DNA of 64,000 nt from the NCBI GenBank assembly GCA_002633025.1, contig NMRB01000159.1:45725-109724 (forward strand). Direction: 5' to 3'. Positions 10,422 to 21,632 of this stretch are shown here, in pieces (position 1 is the first letter of the stretch; each line of letters opens with the position of its first letter). Source of the stretch: Notospermus geniculatus. Its lineage: Eukaryota > Nemertea > Pilidiophora > Heteronemertea > Lineidae. Under the pieces are notes generated by a model. It was not told where the DNA came from, did no database searches, and saw nothing but the letters and a program-made list of their open reading frames with translations. The position numbers and the translations under genes are program-made.

Positions 10422-10858
10422 CCGGTGTAACGTTTTTCAGTGAGGCCCGTGTGCCAGTGTGACATTACAATAGATTGACGGAATAAGCAGCGACTTTAAG
10501 CGGGGAATCCACCATTGATTTTCTAGCTGATTTTGCGTTGCGACTCGCTTTGCAACTGGGTTGCGTTGCAACTGGGCACTCGATCGCCGTAGTGGACCAG
10601 CTATACGTGATTTCCGCCAATGGAAAAGATGTGGTCAATTTCAGTCGGCAATCGGTCGGCGACCGGTGTCAGTTCCTTGTGTTCGTATTCAGTCGCGAGT
10701 CGCTGGTTGCAAAGCAAGTCGCAACGCAGAAAATCAGCAGTGGATTCCTAGCTTTACAATGGACGACACACAGAGAAACAGCGAGTCCGTTTCCCAGTGT
10801 GTTCCGAACAATGGGAATCACACAGAAAAATGGCCACACTGAAAAACGTTACACCTGG
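10422..10858. repeat. MITE with GTGTAACGTTTTTCAGTG ends, host of a nested MITE
   Basis: CCGGTGTAACGTTTTTCAGTG at the left end is repeated inverted at the right end. A related element lies at about 54241-54428 with GGTGTAATGTTTTTGAATG. The core is interrupted at 10502-10748 by another element. The upstream third of the open frame that runs into the following gene is derived from this transposon. Confidence 0.78.
10502..10748. repeat. Nested MITE, GGAATCCAC ends
   Basis: GGAATCCACCATTGATTTTC and TGCGTTGCGACTCGCTTTGC at the left recur inverted at the right. Flanking TTA on both sides and AGC...GCT outer bases suggest a PIF/Harbinger-like element. The related uninterrupted sequence at 54302-54335 supplies the empty site. 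Confidence 0.75.
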
Positions 10859-10900
10859 TCACAATTTGCTAGTCCGTTTTGTCCGAAGGTCCCTTCCCAG

Positions 10901-11884
10901 ATTCAGTATGGAATGCACCCAAAGAAACTGTTGTTCAAACCACCAGTCACGTTGTATAAGCATAACTATGGGCCTAAAGATGAGATGATCGTTGATCCCT
11001 TCACAGATCTTATTGTTGTCTATCAATTTGGCAGAGAATTCGACCGTTACAATAGCATGTTCGGGTATCGACTGGATAAAAGTCGAACTATCTACAACAG
11101 ACAGTTCAGCTCGAAATTCAACATTGATGTGACTTTTAGCATCATCAAGAAAATTCACATGGGATGTTGTTTGATACTATGCCGCCCTCAAAATAGGGCA
11201 CAAAATCAATCCCCTGCTTTCAGAGTTTACGACGTCCGAAACGGAACTATTTCAGTTGAGAATATCGTATTGGCTAGAAATGACCCGTGCTCATTCGGCA
11301 GAAATATTTACCCCACATTCACGCCAGTGATGGCTTTGTTCGCCTGTCGACGTGGACTGAGCATCTATGACGCCGAGTGGACGTTTGAGAACGACCCAAA
11401 ATTTATACTACGAAATCATCGTGTCATACAAACAAGTGTGTCACCATTCGCTTATTTTCTCGGAAATCAAGATGTCCTTGTCGTTTCGGCCGCTGGAGAG
11501 CTGTTCCTTTGTGTCAAAAGGCGGAACTTCAGAGTCCAGACAGGAGGAGTACTGAGTAGACCGAATTACATACAGTGGGGGTGCGAACCTGAATGGAATT
11601 CGGACATGCAAATGTTGATGATAGTATGTCCAGGACGACAAAGAGTAACGGTCACCGCTGTCAGGATGACCAACTGTCTTGCCCATTGTCCATTTTCATT
11701 AGAGACACCTGTAACCTCTGTCTCACAGTGGCAGAGGATTGTCTTTGTACCGAGGTTGGCGATAGCGCGCTTCGTCCGCAGAAGGAAATTTATCAGCGCC
11801 TCTGACGGGGATAATCTTATATATGTTGACATGCAGCCTGGAAGGGCAAGATTATATTCTGCTATTATTTACTATCGCACATAA
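10901..11884 (+). CDS. Hypothetical protein, long terminal exon; possible beta-propeller-like fold
   Basis: A 327-codon open segment starts after a good acceptor (GTCCCTTCCCAG) and ends at TAA 11882-11884. The open frame extends upstream to 10538, but that part lies in nested MITEs and is not believed. The protein has repeated short strand-like units, for example LIVVYQFGREFDRYN, FRVYDVRNGTIS, LSIYDAEW and DVLVVSAAGELFLC, with spacing suggestive of propeller blades. There is no signal peptide or membrane segment. I do not recognise the family. It may be a distant tandem paralogue of the gene at 8453-9108. A methionine at 10910 could also serve as start if there is no upstream exon. Confidence 0.5.
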   Translation: MQYGMHPKKLLFKPPVTLYKHNYGPKDEMIVDPFTDLIVVYQFGREFDRYNSMFGYRLDKSRTIYNRQFSSKFNIDVTFSIIKKIHMGCCLILCRPQNRAQNQSPAFRVYDVRNGTISVENIVLARNDPCSFGRNIYPTFTPVMALFACRRGLSIYDAEWTFENDPKFILRNHRVIQTSVSPFAYFLGNQDVLVVSAAGELFLCVKRRNFRVQTGGVLSRPNYIQWGCEPEWNSDMQMLMIVCPGRQRVTVTAVRMTNCLAHCPFSLETPVTSVSQWQRIVFVPRLAIARFVRRRKFISASDGDNLIYVDMQPGRARLYSAIIYYRT

Positions 11885-12785
11885 AATTTGGCCCTTTCCT
11901 CTCCAAGTGTTTTTAGTGATTATTTGGCAGTTTGGAACTGACGTTATCGGCGAACTCCATACGTCAAATTGCCGTTCCAAGCGGTGGTTCATACATGCCA
12001 TACTGGTTATTTTCTTCGCACGGCTACAGATGGCGCAGCCATTAAGTAACGTCGTTTTCGCGCCTCCAACAATGTAGACAATGCAGAAATGACCGAAGAG
12101 TCAATGCATGCAGCGCAACTGTCGCCGGGCTATCTAACTACAATGTAATAGTGTGACTTCTCGCCGGGATTTTCGTACACACGAGTTTGACACGGGTCTG
12201 GAAAAAACACGGGTATTTTCAACAGGTGTAACCTTAGCTATAGTCTGTAGGTACCGGTGATAGACTATTATGAACACACCGAATTATGCCTCTTGGGTAA
12301 TAGTTTGATGGTCGGTTTCGAAGCCGTTCATTCCCCAATTGACCACAGAACAGAGCAGACGGCAGGTAAAATGCCTATAAATAGATATGGCCAAAAGACT
12401 AGGATGGTCCCCCACGTCGTATGCTAGGATTCTCCCACGTCACTGAGCCTCGCCACCTGATTACCGTGTTGTAAGCGCATAACGCATTGGGTTGGCACAG
12501 AAACAGGCCTTTTATCGTCTACCTCCGCTAAGTGCGAGTAAACGTTATTGGACTGGTATGCAGGATGGCCCAAAATGTCACTATTACATGTAGCCTACCC
12601 TCCTCGGAAATATTGTTCTTGGGTGACTTGTTTGAGGAGATTGTATTGTCCACAATAGATCCATTTTTGCACCTCGGAATTGGCGGAAAGAGCAGTGCAT
12701 CTCGAAGTCGTACAACTGCTTCCCTCTCGAAACGAAACTCGGTGTCATAGATCATCTGACCTAGGGGTATATACCGTCAACCAAG
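11885..12785. other. No supported gene
   Basis: 3' flank of the preceding gene. An open frame at 12532-12750 contains the phrase LGDLFEEIVLSTIDPFLHLG, but no splice sites or homology are seen. Confidence 0.4.
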
Positions 12786-12906
12786 AATTAACTGGGTCTA
12801 AGTGCATTTGTTACCCTCACTTCCTGTGCTTATAAGGGACTAAAAGCACAGGGAATTTGGGTCAAGCTAAAAATGCACTTTGACCCTGTTAATTCTTAAT
12901 TGACGA
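12786..12906. repeat. Short foldback MITE
   Basis: AAGAATTAACTGGGTC plus TGCATTT at the left matches GACCCTGTTAATTCTTAA at the right in inverted order. GTCAA and TTGAC lie outside. There is no coding content. Confidence 0.7.
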
Positions 12907-13884
12907 AGGTTATGTACCAAGTTTCAGATCGATAGCCCAAGCGGTTACGAAACGTACCCTGCTAGAGCCTTGTTCATACTGGCAGCGCGCTGCGATGTGG
13001 TGCGATGCGTTCAAAAAAAATCGCCAGGCGGTGTCAGTTTTGGCATAGCGCGGCGCGGTGCGACGCGGTTGCGTGCGGTGATGATTACCGGAAGTGACAT
13101 CGTTCATGTCATTCAAATTGTGCCAGATATGCCGGTATCCTCATGTGGCAGCGGCTCGACGCGGAAAAATACTGCAGGAGCGATTGAGGGCGGTGGAAAT
13201 CGCTCGTCGCGTCCTACAGCTTCTTACCGCGTCCAGTCGCACCGCAAATGTGAAAAGTTATAGGCGTCACAGTGGAAACAATCAGGCGCGGAAAAATTCG
13301 CATCGCACCCCGCCTGTGGTGTGATCTATAGTCTGGTAACTCGGCAAATTTTACCCTTCAAAAACACCAGGATTTCGCCGAGTTGAGAAGAAAATATAGA
13401 CTTTTTAGTAGTTCAATGAATAACTTTAGAAAATAATGTACGTATTTTGAATGTAATTTGGTGAAGCTTAGTAACTTTTGGTGCACTGTTGCTGAACGTG
13501 GTATCAAATGTGATACCACCGGTTTCGTCAAAACTTGGTGCCACATTAGATGCTTGGGGCCACATTGGATGATGCTATTATACAGTGTGTGTTGTCAGTT
13601 AAACTGATTGATATCCCAAGGGTTATGGCAAAGGGCTCTGGGGGTGTTAGGCCCTACTGACCTGAAAATGCATGGGATTTATTTATTATGTACTGCTGTT
13701 TTCCAACGCTAAAAAGCCTGAGGTATCATGATACCAGCCCAAATTTGGTCCACCAGTCAAAAAATGATATTTTTCCCATTTCTTGGACCAAAAGATATAA
13801 TTTCACCAAGTGACATATTTTTCATTAAGGTATTTTATGGTTCAGGCTTTTAAGGGTTAACCCCAGTCTGTCCTGAAACCTTTC
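12907..13884. other. No supported gene
   Basis: GC-rich repeat-like segment at 12960-13260 (GCGCGGCGCGGTGCGACGCG), then AT-rich sequence. No exon or RNA gene is supported. Confidence 0.4.
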
Positions 13885-14030
13885 AGTAGAATTCAGATGG
13901 GCTGTTCATTCTGCGCTGCGATCCGAGCCTTTCCGCCCGGTACGCACTTGGGTGGGGAGAGGCTAGTGAGGCAAAGAGACGTGCCCAAAGTCTCACGCCC
14001 AGTGGGATTCGAAACCGGTGTGACAGGCGA
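13885..14030 (-). mobile_element. tRNA-derived SINE fragment
   Basis: On the minus strand a B-box-like GGTTTCGAATCCCACT is followed by GGGCGTGAGACTTTG and CTCTCCCCACCCAAG. This resembles the body of a tRNA-derived SINE. Ends are not clearly defined. Confidence 0.45.
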
Positions 14031-14039
14031 TATAGCCCG

Positions 14040-14215
14040 CCAGGGGCCATGGTCCGGGAGACCATGGCCACTAGGGACAGGGGTCCTCCGGACCCCTGTC
14101 CCCAGGGATAAATGTCCTGACCGGACTACTATTCCTAGCCTTCATAAGAGGTGAAAGCGGACTACATTCCCTATAGGACTATATCACCTGTCACAACAGT
14201 GACAGTAATCGTGGT
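14040..14215. repeat. Array of short GTCC/GGAC palindromes, part 1
   Basis: GCCATGGTCCGGGAGACCATGG and GGACAGGGGTCCTCC with its complement form two compact hairpins, followed by GTCCTGACCGGAC and similar units. The same unit type continues at 14655-14885. Confidence 0.6.
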
Positions 14216-14325
14216 CCCCCTGATAATAAAGTCCGTTCAGTCATGAATTCTTTTTATTGTATGGCGATTCAATTTATTCAAGTATAAAATGTGGTTGAAA
14301 ACCAGCACCGCCGTCAACCGCCTTT

Positions 14326-14396
14326 GTGGTGTAGTGGAACGGCAGAGGTCTACTGCGTGGAATTCTCCGAGTTCGATCCCGTGCTGATCTTTTTTT
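14326..14396 (+). pseudogene. tRNA-like sequence, probably a pseudogene or SINE head
   Basis: An A-box-like TGGTGTAGTGGAACGG and a B-box-like GAGTTCGATCCC are at tRNA spacing and followed by a long T run, as at a Pol III terminator. The T-arm stem and acceptor stem do not pair well, so a working tRNA is unlikely. Confidence 0.4.
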
Positions 14397-14654
14397 TTTC
14401 TTTTTGCAATTTAACGTTTAGCTGGCCAAAGGGTGTTATATAAAATTTTTCCCCATAATCGAGCTTGTGTTCCATTGACAAATTCACTTCACAGGCTAGA
14501 AAACGCCAGCTCACAGTTGACCCAAGCCAGGTATTCTTACCTACCGAGAACAAGTACGAGGCATGCTCAGATAACCAGAAACAGAGCATCAGATGAGCGG
14601 CGGCAAGAAACTATAAGGAATTTTTTGTATCATTTCAAATATTTGTCCGTGGCA

Positions 14655-14885
14655 GTTATATGATGCGGGAGACATGGTCCCCCAGACGCTGTGAACTAGT
14701 GATTGCAGTCCGGCGGACTATTTTGTCACGAAATTATAGTCCCGTGGACAACTACTCCTAGGGATGAATGTCCGCCGGACTATATCCTCGGGGGGATATG
14801 GTCCGCGGACCATTATTCCCAGGGACGTTTGTCCATCGGACTTCCTTTCCTAGATGTGATAGTCCGGCAGACTATTGACCCTGAT
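14655..14885. repeat. Array of short GTCC/GGAC palindromes, part 2
   Basis: Six units (AGTCCGGCGGACT, GTCCCGTGGAC, GTCCGCCGGAC, GTCCGCGGACC, GTCCATCGGAC, GTCCGGCAGAC) occur at about 27-35 bp spacing, with semi-conserved linkers such as TATTCCCAGGGA. Each unit is a self-complementary motif. Confidence 0.7.
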
Positions 14886-14972
14886 CGTTCTTCTCACATG
14901 AAGACAAATGATACTTCTGTAGTATCTGATGATGGACATTAGTGTTCATGTGGCATTTTGATTTCAAATGTA

Positions 14973-15193
14973 NNNNNNNNNNNNNNNNNNNNNNNNNNNN
15001 NNNNNNNNNNNNNNNNNNNNNNNNNNNNNNNNNNNNNNNNNNNNNNNNNNNNNNNNNNNNNNNNNNNNNNNNNNNNNNNNNNNNNNNNNNNNNNNNNNNN
15101 NNNNNNNNNNNNNNNNNNNNNNNNNNNNNNNNNNNNNNNNNNNNNNNNNNNNNNNNNNNNNNNNNNNNNNNNNNNNNNNNNNNNNNNNNNNNN
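14973..15193. other. Assembly gap, 221 N
   Basis: Sized run of N. It lies downstream (minus strand) of the last recognised exon of the R3H-domain gene and could contain a further exon. Confidence 0.98.
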
Positions 15194-15585
15194 ACACCAA
15201 ACTGTGCACCACACAACACCAATAATCTGCCTCAGCAGACGACAGATTTTGTTTACAACATGTATGGTGGTTAATATCTAACAGAGTGTGTGCTATCCTC
15301 AACCAGGGAATGGGCCGTTGAAAAAAATTTAAAACGATGGGTGAAAGACTCCCTTTAAGAACTCAGATTATGTGAAAGATTCACTTTAACATGAAGAAGA
15401 GCAGGAGAAAGGGAATGCTGATAGGTAATGTATGGATTACATTGTGATTCTAGGGTAGTACGCTATATACTCTACACTTCAGTGTTCATGGTAGCACGAC
15501 ACTGAGCTATTACTTAAATCACCCATACCCCCCCCCCACTGATCGGAAGTGCCTTTTTTTGACTAGAGGGTCCTCTAATACATAC

Positions 15586-15691
15586 CTCTTTCCCGTCTTC
15601 AGAGCTAGCACCTTCTCTCTTTAAGATTAATTTCTTGGGCTCGTCTTGGGAGCCCTCGTCTCGTATATGATCCCGAAATTTAAAATCTGGA
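15586..15691 (-). CDS. R3H-domain protein (R3HDM/encore family), exon 6, SUZ region
   Basis: The exon runs from acceptor TTTGTTCCAG to donor GAG/GTATGT, one leading base plus 35 codons. It completes an Ile codon from the preceding exon and gives IPDFKFRDHIRDEGSQ followed by PKKLILKREGASS. This matches the segment after the R3H fold in R3HDM-type proteins, where a SUZ RNA-binding motif with the phrase LKR begins. The phase fits the upstream exon exactly. The following exon is not found in 1-15585 and may lie in the gap at 14973-15193 or outside the window. Confidence 0.85.
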
Positions 15692-15865
15692 CTGGAACAA
15701 ACAGCGACACAAAACTTAATCCTGCAGACTCACACACAATTTGATAATTTGTGTCAAGTACAAAGCTGATGCTTTTAATCAGCCTGGATGTACACACTCA
15801 TCTGTAGCTCATAATGTTACTATATTTAGATCATCAGTTAACCTGGCTGCAAGTGACAAGCCTTA

Positions 15866-16091
15866 AGCCTAGTTCATACTTCGACCCACGACCATCGTTG
15901 GCGACCGATCTCGCGTTTCACGCCGCCCCCATCATGCGATTTGGTCAGCGTCCGATCGCGAGACTAATTACTTGAGTTATTTCATGACGCGTCGCCGTCA
16001 CTGGACTATAAATCAACTCCGCGAAATCGGCGTCCAGATTTTGATCGTGCGGCGGACGCCGATGGTCGTTCGTCGAAGTATGAACTAGGCT
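15866..16091. repeat. PIF/Harbinger-like MITE in an intron
   Basis: The ends AGCCTAGTTCATACTTCG and its complement are flanked on both sides by TTA. The inverted similarity extends about 30 bp (CGACCATCG). It lies in the intron between exons 5 and 6 of the R3H-domain gene. Confidence 0.8.
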
Positions 16092-16184
16092 TTAGAGATT
16101 ATTAACTGCTTCACAGCAACAACTAATTCTGAATGAACTGTACAGTCGGATAACTTTGCTTCAATTCAAGAAGTATTCTACTCA

Positions 16185-16346
<162 letters not shown>

Positions 16347-16462
16347 TCATGAAGAAAGACCTCATCCTATCAATCTCTCATAGGTCAGAGGGTTCCCACT
16401 GGACCCCTCAAAAATTGGACTTTTAAGGGTCCCAGATCAATCTCTAAGGGTCTGTAATGTAT

Positions 16463-16596
16463 TGGTCAGTGTTTCTGGCAGGAATTTTTTGAGGGGGGGG
16501 GGGATAAAGAGAAATTTTGACAGAATTCTTGGTCAAAAACAGAAATTTTGACTTTTTAAGGGAGGGGGACATCCCCCCCCCCCGGCAGAAACACTG
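16463..16596. repeat. G/C-run MITE in an intron
   Basis: AGTGTTTCTGGCAGGAATTT followed by a G run faces CCCCCCCCCCGGCAGAAACACT. The adjacent GGACCCCTCAAAAATTGG piece (16400) recurs at 31670, so both belong to dispersed repeats. It lies in the intron between exons 4 and 5. Confidence 0.65.
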
Positions 16597-16725
16597 TTGG
16601 TGGACCAGATTGCCAAATTTTTTGGGGGGGTTATCTCGGCCCTGGGTCACCCCTTGTTGAGAGGGGTCACCCTTTGTGGGGAAGGGTCACCCCTCGTTGA
16701 AAGACACACAGAAGAGTCCTACTTA

Positions 16726-16983
<258 letters not shown>

Positions 16984-17337
16984 TCATAGTAAAATTTGAG
17001 AAGACTTTGTTTGTGTGTTTCTTTGTTTGATCGCGATTTTCTCCAAGACTGATGAACGGATTGCCCCCAAACTTGGTATGCACATTCAGACAGACCTGGG
17101 AAGTGTCCTTACAAAGCCCGAATTTTGATATGACTTATAGTTTTCGAAATATTAAGATATTGAGATTGCCGTCGCGTCATCCCTGATGTCGGCAACGTCA
17201 TGTATGACAGATTGACGTCACTACGCCACTTGAGTTCCCCAGAAAGGTCTCCGGAGAGACTGGGGTAATTATGTGAAGCGCTTTGAGACTGTATCACAGT
17301 TGAAAGTGTTTTATAAGAGCTTCATATTACTACTTAC

Positions 17338-17481
17338 TAGTTGCACAGGTGCAAGAGTATTTGGTGAGGGCGAGACGGTCACTGGTGGTGCGCCGGCGGC
17401 CGAGTGGTCGTCAGGGGGAGGGGACATGTCGTCACGCAGGGCATGACTCCGTACCAACACCTTGACTTTGTTATTTGGAGG
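17338..17481 (-). CDS. R3H-domain protein, exon 3
   Basis: The acceptor TTTTCCATTTCAG and donor CTA/GTAAGT bound 144 nt, 48 codons in phase 0. The peptide begins PPNNKVKVLVRSHALRDDMS and continues Pro/Ala-rich. The KVLVRSHALRDD phrase resembles the conserved LVRS segment in the N-terminal part of R3HDM-type proteins. Confidence 0.88.
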
Positions 17482-18402
17482 CTGAAATGGAAAAGATACA
17501 TCAGTAGGATGATTAAAACTTCATCTAAAGTCGCAATGAACATTTGTAGTTTTGGTAATTTGTTCTAGATATTCACTGTTTGACAACCCCATCATCTTGG
17601 TTCCTACATGGAATTCACACATGCACACTGATCTAGTAGGCAAACAAACATCTGGGCAAAAGCTCAGTTTTCAAGATGGCCGACTGGCAGCCATATTTGA
17701 AGTGTGACTGGTCCCGAAATACTAACTTGCCTACAGATTTAAGTGAGCAATGTGTGCACGAGTTTCAAAGAAATCCGATATAAACCAAGATGGTGGCCCA
17801 AAGTGGTGGGACGGCCCATGCGATGAACAAGGCTCCAATTACAAATCTCCGTGCGCTGGAGATTTTGACCCCTCCTTGATGATCCGTTTCCCCCCATGAA
17901 ATACTCCATTTATCTTTCAAAACATTTCACATCGTTGCAGTCAGCGAGACGTCAGAAGGTCACCATGTTTACCATCACAACTGCCTGATCTAGCCGCTGC
18001 ACTCCGCTGGCGTTATTACAAGGTACAACGATTATGTCTCATAAACTTCACGAGAAAACAAACTGAACACGAGAACTTTAATCCACTGAGAACTTGAAAT
18101 ATTCGAGAACAGATTCAGAATCCACAGTTCCAGCATCACTCTCATCTTCATATTCCATCCACAGTTTCAGCAACAAATGATAACGTATCATTTCAACGAA
18201 TATTAAACCATCACAACAATGGAAGGCGAAACCTTGCCCGAGGACGTGATTAAGTTTGGTGACACATTATATCAGCATATTACACTCATATTAGGCCGCA
18301 AGAAAAAAAATTCTCGGTTTTCAAGATTTTGAGACATTTGCATCAGTAATGACTTCATCAAGTCAAATGTAATGTAGGAGGAAACCACAGTGTGGTAAGA
18401 CC

Positions 18403-18700
18403 TTATCGCCAAAGAAACTGGCGTTGCTGAATTTGCAAGACGAATAGACCGTTCTCAAATTGACGTAAACGACAAAGATCTGCGCACTTCCGCCAAAATC
18501 GCAACCACAACCTCACTCCGAAACTGAACGACATGACGCAGACAACCCCATGGCAGTGACGTCGAAGACGCTGTGTCAGACTCAACCATTGCTGAATCAT
18601 GGATTGTGTCACATCAGCCGGTTTCAGATCAAGGTTCTGGGCTGAGATTTAGGTGGAAGTGCACAGATCTGCAAATTCAAGAATCGTCTATTTTCAAAGA
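18403..18700. repeat. Foldback MITE, AGATCTGCGCACTTCC family, copy 1
   Basis: CAAAGATCTGCGCACTTCCG at 18473 is repeated inverted at about 18654 (GGAAGTGCACAGATCTGCAA). The same family recurs at 26610-26870. Open frames inside are not conserved. Confidence 0.7.
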
Positions 18701-19705
18701 ATTTTTTGAATTCGCAAGAGGAATAGGTCAGAATGAAGAGCTTGATATTTTGCTACGCATTGACTGGAAGAAAGAACCGAAAAATTTACATCAAATGCCC
18801 TAATCAACAATAATGGTCAATACGTATAAAGACTACAAGATGAATTCAGATGATAACACTCAATGGATCAAATTTCTGTCTACAAATGATGTACAAAGGA
18901 TGTTTCAACTTAGCATGGTGCAGACTCCAGGCTGATGCCCTGAGGCCAGGCTCCTTATCCTTGCCCGGAGGCCAGTACTCATGTTGGCAACACATGGCAT
19001 TGATATGCAAATGAATATTGCGACAATCCAAAACAGAATCATGCAGATGCTATTCCATGTGTTTTTTGGTCATAAAATGTGTTTTTTGAACTGTCTTAAG
19101 TGCAATTATGAATAAAATTTACCCTGCGGCTATGAAGGGGTTAATTTTGGTAGCAATCTGAGTAATACATGTACATGACATTTCTACCCTTTTTAGTTCG
19201 AAGGGTTCATATTGGTTGACGTTAAAGTGCTCAGGGTGTAAACACCAGTGGCCTTTAGATCAGCAATGCTGCCATCGTCGCGCAATCGGAACACAATGGC
19301 CGATAAAGCAAAGGTCATTTCGGCGACAATGCGTGAAATTCATGCAAGAAATGGCACAGGGTGATCTCAACGCCAGGAGCCAGACGGTGAGTAAATTGAA
19401 CTTTGTCATTGTTTCGATTTCGAGGTAGCTCGATACAAAATTTGAAGGTCCTAGGTCAACTTGATAGGGTATCCAATCATTCACATTAGTCACTTAATGG
19501 ATCATACAGTAGTCCTTTATATCACGGGTGAAATCAATCTATTTGCTGTTTTTTTTATTCATGGCACTCATTTTCTTCTTCAGAGACTAGAAATACTGCA
19601 AAAAGAGGCATGTAGAGCATGTAGAGGCATGCCCGGTAGAATGTACAGACAGACATGCACACTACAGACAGACAGACACTGTGCACACATGTGGCCATCA
19701 AATAG

Positions 19706-19836
19706 GGAGTTTTCGCAACGCCCCCGAAACGCTAACGCAAACGCCAAACCCATTGTTCAATGCCACAAAGAAAGCACCGAACAAAAGGATAGACATTCGC
19801 GTTGGCGTTTCGGGGGCTTTGCGGAAAATCTACATT
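19706..19836. repeat. Foldback MITE, CGCCCCCGAAACG ends
   Basis: GGGAGTTTTCGCAACGCCCC at the left and GGGGGCTTTGCGGAAAATCT at the right form inverted ends that continue into AACGCTAACGC and GCGTTGGCG. There is no coding content. Confidence 0.75.
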
Positions 19837-19859
19837 AAGTTGGGAGCCAAGCGTCAAAC

Positions 19860-19960
19860 ATGACTCTGTGGACAACTTTTGGCAAATAAATGTACAGCAG
19901 GAGGAAACCAGATTGTCCGGAGGAAACCTGTGCTGTCAAAAAGAGTCACCCTCTCTAATA
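19860..19960 (-). mobile_element. SINE tail, GCAGGAGGAAACC family
   Basis: This matches in reverse the 3' part of the SINE at 21264-21430 (TACATTTATT, TTTCCTCCTGC and the GACTCTTTTTGAC block). The tRNA-like head is missing. Confidence 0.55.
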
Positions 19961-21263
19961 CATAAAGAGTATGTCTAATTGAGGATTGAACTTGGAACGT
20001 AAGTGGTGACAGGGGCTGATGTTTGAACTGCACTCTGACAGCCCATGCATGCACTGTACAGATGTGAATATACATTTATTTCATTGATTGAGGACCAAGG
20101 GCATTGCGCAAACAGACAACAAAATATCAAATATGAATGTTCTAGGTCAAGTTTGTTGACGATCAATAAAGGATGAGCCAAGCATACTGTCCAGCTATGA
20201 CCCGAGGAGTTGTGTAATCTTTCTATTTTGCAATGATACACAAATATAGTTCTTGAAAGCTGACTGACTCACACCACAACAAAAATAGAATCGGCGTAAA
20301 TATCATCTTGGTTCTTAACGTTGACCTTTCCATGTTTTGATTTCATAATGTACAGGGTGGTGCAAAAAATGTCCCCGAGGTGATGGAGATCTAGTTGGTG
20401 TAACTGGTGAGTAGGTCACTGAATGGTTATCCTGCCTGCAATGAGCCTGAATAATGTGGCGGGCAGATGTCGCACCACTCTATATGGTAAATACGGTAAG
20501 TATTGAGGAGGTCAAGGCCACTTGAGGTGAATGCCGACCCGCGATTTTTTCTGACTGAATAACAAAACCAATAGTATCTTCTAGAAAACAACTTGTTTTC
20601 TTCACATATTTTAGTCTTAGAATACATAGATAAGCTGATCTTTTTTGGCAAGAGAGTTTTGCGTTTCTCTGAATAGAGCCCTCGACCCACTTTCAGGGGC
20701 AAAAATGGAAATAATTTGCTACAGAAATAGCTGCATTTAGAATCTGTGTGTAAACAAGCCACAATAAACATCTGTAAACGACGGCTTTGACGTCATTGGC
20801 TGTCATACCATTCATCAAAACAGTTTGAAAAGTTTCCCGACCATTCCAGCCTAAGTTGTAAGAAGTCGCTGCAGAGTTCTGAAGTTTCATGCACAAAGTT
20901 CAGGTGCTATTGCTCCATTGGTGCTCCCTGAGATATCCGTTCCGTCTCACCCTAACCAGACTCGCCAGCCACAGAACATTTCAAGAGTTTTCACCTCTCG
21001 TTTTCTACACATCGGTACCCAACGCGTGGTGAAATCGACCCGCTATCTTATGATGTCAGCAAGGTAAGGGAACATTCTGCGTGCCTGGCGCAAGGCCACA
21101 GCTGATAATTAACCCCTTACGTCCAGGTACTTTGTTGTTTTTGAGGCATGGGATCAAGAAATTGACTGCCTATGATTGAGAGGGCATTGCCCTCGAATTC
21201 GCCAGGTGCCCACAGATGGGACTTCTCACTTCTTCAGAAACTGTAACATTTTTAGTTCCTAAC

Positions 21264-21430
21264 TCGTCACAGTGGTGCAGTGGAAACACTGAGCCTATCA
21301 CCGCTGCAGTTGTGGTTCAAACCCCGGTACCATTCTTCATGTGATAAAGAGGGTACTTCTTTGACAAGACAGGTTTTCTCCGGGCACTCCGGTTTCCTCC
21401 TGCTGTACATTTATTTGCCCAATAATGTCT
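21264..21430 (+). mobile_element. tRNA-derived SINE
   Basis: The head has an A-box TGGTGCAGTGGAAACACTG and a B-box GTGGTTCAAACCCC. The body carries GGGTACTTCTTTGACAAGAC, then GGGCACTCCGGTTTCCTCCT and TGTACATTTATT. Partial relatives lie at 19860, 25795, 43225, 45265, 52655 and 63170. It lies in intron 2 of the R3H-domain gene. Confidence 0.7.
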
Positions 21431-21504
21431 ATGGTGACATATTTTGCACTCAGTTCTGAACTCTAACCTACTTTTATTCTGAAAATACAAAGTTTTGCGG
21501 TTAC

Positions 21505-21632
21505 CTGTGAAGATTTGCCATTTTCACTATCGCCATTGAACTTATCCGGCGGCGATTCACCATTTTTCTTCTCCGTTGGCGACTGTTCCGGCGATCCACC
21601 TGGCGTACGGATCACAGGAGTCTCCCCGCCAG
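21505..21632 (-). CDS. R3H-domain protein, exon 2
   Basis: The acceptor GCCTCTCTTTCAG and donor CACAG/GTAACC bound 128 nt, two leading bases plus 42 codons. The peptide GGETPVIRTPGGSPEQSPTE and then KKNGESPPDKFNGDSENGK is low-complexity, acidic and Ser/Pro-rich, as expected of the disordered N-terminus. Phases match exon 1 and exon 3. Confidence 0.82.

Larger units (their letters stand above)
17482..21504 (-). other. Intron 2 of the R3H-domain gene
   Basis: A roughly 4-kb intron holding a foldback MITE at 18400-18700, another at 19706-19836 and a SINE tail at 19860-19960. A SINE at 21264-21430 also falls here. On the plus strand near 19293 a short ATG frame (MADKAKVISATMREI) precedes a GTGAGTAAA donor-like site at 19385. 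I cannot support it as a gene. Confidence 0.7.

Noticed and set aside
10538-10900. N-terminal extension of the open frame ending at 11884
   Set aside because: It starts at TTG and lies inside two nested MITEs. The coding exon is better placed after the acceptor at 10900.
14326-14396. Functional tRNA gene
   Set aside because: A and B boxes are present, but the T-arm and acceptor stem do not pair.
14872-15302. Open frames across the first N run
   Set aside because: They consist mostly of unknown residues.
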